Assembly: GCA_034766995.1 (NCBI GenBank)
Contig: CM068316.1
Span: 24,194,106 to 24,258,105, forward strand
DNA length: 64,000 nt
Reading direction: 5' to 3'
DNA from: Acanthacorydalis orientalis
Lineage: Eukaryota > Arthropoda > Insecta > Megaloptera > Corydalidae
In this document: piece by piece, positions 61,240-64,000 of the stretch
How the letters are laid out: every line of letters starts with the position of its first letter
How positions within the stretch are numbered: position 1 is the stretch's first letter
Notes under the pieces: model-generated
Told to the model about the DNA's origin: nothing
Database searches by the model: none
What the model saw: the letters and a program-made list of their open reading frames with translations, nothing else
Translations under genes and position numbers: made by a program

Positions 61240-61241
<2 letters not shown>
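59008..61241 (-). mobile_element. Tigger/pogo-like DNA transposon, 2.23 kb, between two (TA)n arrays
   Basis: The element fills the space between two TA arrays. Its ends are imperfect inverted repeats with recurring CGTGTTAT and GTTATACG words: CAGGTCTTTAGTTCGTAAAA on the left and, reverse-complemented, GGTAACTTGCGTATAACCCG on the right. TA lies outside each. The length suits a Tigger-type element with one transposase gene, which lies on the minus strand and is decayed. The ends have diverged considerably, so this is an old insertion. Confidence 0.78.
59400..60830 (-). pseudogene. Tigger-like (DDE_1) transposase, decayed
   Basis: Minus-strand order follows Tigger/jerky transposases. N-terminal helix-turn-helix: VAKIYDLNEENIRNVQKNEQ and KIRGSV (about 60720-60800). 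First catalytic aspartate: FNIDEIGH (about 60340-60370). Next is ISKNEKAAPDFKLSKEHVTV, then FKCSNGSYDHMVKPML (60210-60320), then NLNKSALPIY (60150-60180). The second catalytic region at 60000-60040 reads LLILENAPNHP, where the usual LLLDNAPSHP has Asp replaced by Glu. It is followed by IIFLPSNTNSLLQLLDKGII. The C-terminal part at 59468-59827 is open for 119 codons with STLNACWKNIWSE and an acidic tail. Frameshifts separate the pieces. The same C-terminal motif is seen at 8.7-9.4 kb. Confidence 0.87.
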
Positions 61242-61308
<67 letters not shown>

Positions 61309-61321
61309 ATATGTACATATA

Positions 61322-61400
<79 letters not shown>

Positions 61401-61412
61401 ATGCGTATGTGC
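61242..61412. repeat. (TA)n array ending in (GT)n
   Basis: Long TA runs with TATTTATA, TGTACATA and TACATA interruptions, then GTGTGTGTGTATGCGTATGTGCG. Confidence 0.97.
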
Positions 61413-61847
61413 GTGTATGTGTGTGCCTGGGAATGTATGAAAAAGTTTAATTAATATTGCATACTCGTATTTGGTAACTTACTCGAACTGCGACCAAGTT
61501 TAATTTCATTTTACAATTTTTTACTAATCTGGAAATATATAAAATATAATAAAAGTATCACGAAAGTTCCATCGATTTTATGATTAAAAATAAAACAGCT
61601 AAAAATATTTCCTATAAATATCACATTTTTAATTATATATATATATATATAATTTATAATATAACTTTGTAATAATCTAATTTCACCAAAACTTTTTCAG
61701 CTCTGTTTATGAATTCTATTCTAATTAGTACTGAATGGCACTCATATAAATAAGATATCTTCAACAACTAAATCTGTCTTATACATACGAGTATATGAAC
61801 AACGCACTATGTGCATAACAACTGTGTATATACACACATACACACAA

Positions 61848-61848
<1 letters not shown>
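61413..61848. other. AT-rich intron DNA
   Basis: Contains a short TA run at 61636-61652. No gene. Confidence 0.55.

Positions 61849-61900
<52 letters not shown>
61849..61900. repeat. (TA)n microsatellite
   Basis: Uninterrupted TA run. Confidence 0.97.
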
Positions 61901-61902
<2 letters not shown>

Positions 61903-62245
61903 GTAAGCAAAGTCCGATTTTGCCCGGCTACAAGTCAAAGTCCGAAGTGGAACTTCTACTCATAAAAATAAAAATAAATTTTATTGATAAGTGAATATGA
62001 TACAGGGCCTGTGTGGTCGGTATGTTTACAGTCTTACTGCGGTGCCCTTACTGTTGCCGATATTTATCCGCTTTAAGGAATTGTGTATGGTGTGTTGTGT
62101 TTTGGAAATTTTTATTATTGTCCATACGAGTTTTTCTGGGAAAAATTTTCGAAACACCGGGGGTAAAACCTCTACTCAGGGCTGCGAGATATTTATACCT
62201 GCGCTTGGCCGGGTCAAAAAAAGCGTGAGGGTGAAGGTGATCTAA
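61901..62245. other. Unclassified less AT-rich block between two TA arrays
   Basis: The block is GC-richer than its flanks (GGGCCTGTGTGGTCGG, ACACCGGGGGTAAAACC, GCGCTTGGCCGGGTC). Two overlapping plus-strand frames of 71 and 84 codons cover it, without a motif I recognise. Its position between TA arrays is like that of the transposons here, so it is probably an unidentified element fragment. Confidence 0.45.
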
Positions 62246-62261
62246 TTTTAATTTTATAAAT

Positions 62262-62375
62262 TAGAATATATATATATATATATATATATACGAGTATATA
62301 TATATATATATATATATGTTTATTTATATATATATATACATATAGATTATATATATATATATATATATATGTGTG
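62262..62375. repeat. (TA)n array with GA tail
   Basis: TA runs with ACGAGTATATA and GTTTATTTATA interruptions, followed by GTGTGTCTGTGAGAGAGAGAGAG. Confidence 0.96.
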
Positions 62376-63180
62376 TCTGTGAGAGAGAGAGAGATAATGA
62401 TAATTCATGTTTTTGTTTCTCAATGTACCATTTATGTAAATGGTTCCTAATTTTTAGTTTTAATATATCCACATACATATTACATCTTTGTATATGTGTT
62501 TTTGTATGATTGCGTGTGTATTTTTAATTTGGGGGAATCCTATATTTGAGCAGTAATAAATTAATTTATTAAAATTGTCGGAATATACATTCTATAATTC
62601 CTGTCTTTCTGAATACCTAGAAAAATATTTAGCTTTCAGGACCTCAAAAATAGCCTATTTTCATAATTTTTTTCAAATAGAAAACAGTATTTTATTGCAA
62701 AACTAAACTAAACTAACACTAAAATATACATTTTAAATATCATTCACTGTAGATATTTTTTAAGTCAATATTTTACACCGCTCGCTAGTAATAAAGCATT
62801 ATTTGGGTGACGTAATCGATGCAGCGTTCCGCGGTACCAGATGTATTTCCGGGAGGTGTTATCTGAATCAAATTTTTTAATTGAAAATTAAAGTAGATAG
62901 ACTAAACTAATTAATGACGTAGTTTTTTGTTTAGACCATCATTTTTTCGAAAATGACAGCTGTTTGAAAAAAAAAAACATGAAATTTCTGCACTGAAATG
63001 GGTAACTATTTTGTTAATAACAAATCGAATAATATAATTATCGAAACTATTGTACGTCAAAAACTATATAATGATATAAGAAATACTTGTGTAAAATTTC
63101 ATCCAAATCGGTATAGTGTTTGATGAGATATTTCTGGTACCGATCTGGAAAACTTAGTTTTTAGATCGAGAAAAACGCGC
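62376..63180. other. Intron DNA, possible transposon debris
   Basis: Positions 62760-63180 are less AT-rich (GCGTTCCGCGGTACCAG). No frame or end repeats were found. Confidence 0.45.
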
Positions 63181-63188
63181 TGAAGGAT

Positions 63189-63416
63189 TCAAATAGATTT
63201 TAAACCCAGATGTCGATTAAATTTTTTAGTTTTAAATTTACAAGCTATAATCGATGCGTGAACCGTAAAATTTACCTTCTGTTCGAGTGAAGGCTTCTTC
63301 TTCCTCTTATTTTTGGGATTTGCGGGCTGTCCGGGCTTCCTCCGTCGCTCTCTACGCTGCGCGATCTGCCGAACTCGACCTCTTGAAATCGATTTTTTCG
63401 GTTCATTGATGATCAA
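63189..63416 (-). other. Short open frame encoding a highly basic peptide, function unknown
   Basis: A 75-codon minus-strand frame. Its first half is Arg/Lys-rich (ISRGRVRQIAQRRERRRKPG, then QPANPKNKRKKKPSLEQK) and GC-richer than anything nearby. I do not recognise a family. The basic composition could suit a nucleic-acid-binding tail or a transposon protein fragment. It ends in a less convincing AT-rich stretch. Whether it is an exon of a nested gene, a transposon remnant or chance cannot be decided here. Confidence 0.25.
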
Positions 63417-63941
63417 ACTTACACAATCGATTTACATAATTTTTAAGTGTCATTGATACCTTGTTGAATATACAAGCAGAAATATTTGCGCCAATTTCGA
63501 TATCAAATAGTATAAACTTCTTATTTGTTATTTTGTGCAAATCCTCCCATGCAACGCTCCAGTAGAACTCAGATCTTCATAAATGGTTTTATCGCTTCAA
63601 GAACAATCTGTGGAAATGCTTGATAGTCATATTTATACGTAGATTGTGGCAGACACCGCGCGATAGGGCGCCCGACTACCAGCCAATTTTGGCTATAGCT
63701 CTGGCAATTTAACGAATTTCGCAATGAAAGTTTGTGAAAATATTTTTGAGGGACAGTGCTAGAAAAATATGTGATTTTTAAAAATCGATTTTTTCATCGC
63801 TCAAAAGGTATATATGCCATTAGATTATGAAAAATGTTAGCATTTAGACACATAGATGTGTCTCGATTGTAATATATGCCGTATTTATATGTGTGTATAT
63901 ATTTTACACAATCACTAATAGAGTATTTTTTCGTATTACAG

Positions 63942-64000
63942 GTACATTAACAGTGAATGTCAGTGTGCTGCTTTTAAGTTTGGCATCACCGGATGAATCC
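63942..64000 (+). CDS. Next exon of the Cys-loop chloride channel, cut by the window end
   Basis: The acceptor TATTACAG precedes GT, which completes the Gly codon begun at 41408, followed by 19 codons reading TLTVNVSVLLLSLASPDES. This is the first beta-strand region of a Cys-loop receptor extracellular domain. After the YDKRLRPP element, family members have xVxVxVxVxSLxxxxE, where this strand contributes to the subunit interface. The SLASPDES ending is more like the invertebrate pH-gated/GlyR-like chloride channels than RDL-type GABA receptors, but this is only an impression from a short stretch. The exon is open at 64000 and should continue toward the strands carrying the ligand-binding loops. 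Confidence 0.87.

Overview
This is a strongly AT-rich eukaryotic window, most likely from an insect. It has no operons, bacterial promoters or CRISPR arrays. Long open reading frames are almost absent. What is readable is two short spliced exons of one ion-channel gene, a tRNA-Ser relic, many decayed DNA transposons (mariner, Tc1, pogo/Tigger, hAT and piggyBac types), three decayed non-LTR retrotransposons, several small non-autonomous elements, and about thirty TA-dinucleotide microsatellites. Most ORFs longer than 60 codons are either Ile-Tyr translations of (TA)n or chance frames.

Host gene. Positions 41320-41408 form an 89-base exon and 63942-64000 is the start of the next exon. Both have AG/GT borders, and their phases join exactly (phase 1 across a Gly codon). 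Together they encode the start of the ligand-binding domain of a Cys-loop ligand-gated chloride channel (the GABA/Gly/Glu/pH-gated class): the N-terminal helix ending in YDKRLRPP, then the first beta strands. The intron between them is 22,533 bases. The 41 kb before the first exon shows no other convincing exon, so the window is best read as two very large introns of one plus-strand gene.

Layout. 1-9.4 kb: mariner relics, a hAT element with an 8-base target duplication, and a Tigger C-terminal relic. 9.4-16 kb: mostly featureless AT-rich DNA with two small inverted-repeat elements. 16-26.3 kb: a 1.4-kb mariner, an old RTE-like retrotransposon, an internally deleted mariner with perfect terminal repeats, and another decayed mariner. 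26.4-34.9 kb: a piggyBac-like element, a mariner copy with a templated repair scar, a duplicated GC-rich repeat, an 80-bp mariner MITE, a retrotransposon relic, and a Tigger-type MITE. 35-41 kb: sparse, with one mariner relic. 41.4-64 kb (the intron): an RTE-like 3' end, mariner and Tc1 relics, a near-complete mariner, a complete-ended Tc1 element, hAT and TA-flanked MITEs, and a 2.2-kb Tigger element.

The elements do not form a pathway. The unifying pattern is insertion at TA. Several transposons and both RTE-like copies sit directly against (TA)n arrays, so the intron appears to have grown by TA-targeted insertion and TA-repeat expansion. No previously undescribed biological system was found. 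The observations most worth checking are the split channel gene with its giant introns, the templated-insertion scar, the fixed-period TA higher-order repeats, and a short arginine/lysine-rich GC-rich reading frame near 63.3 kb.
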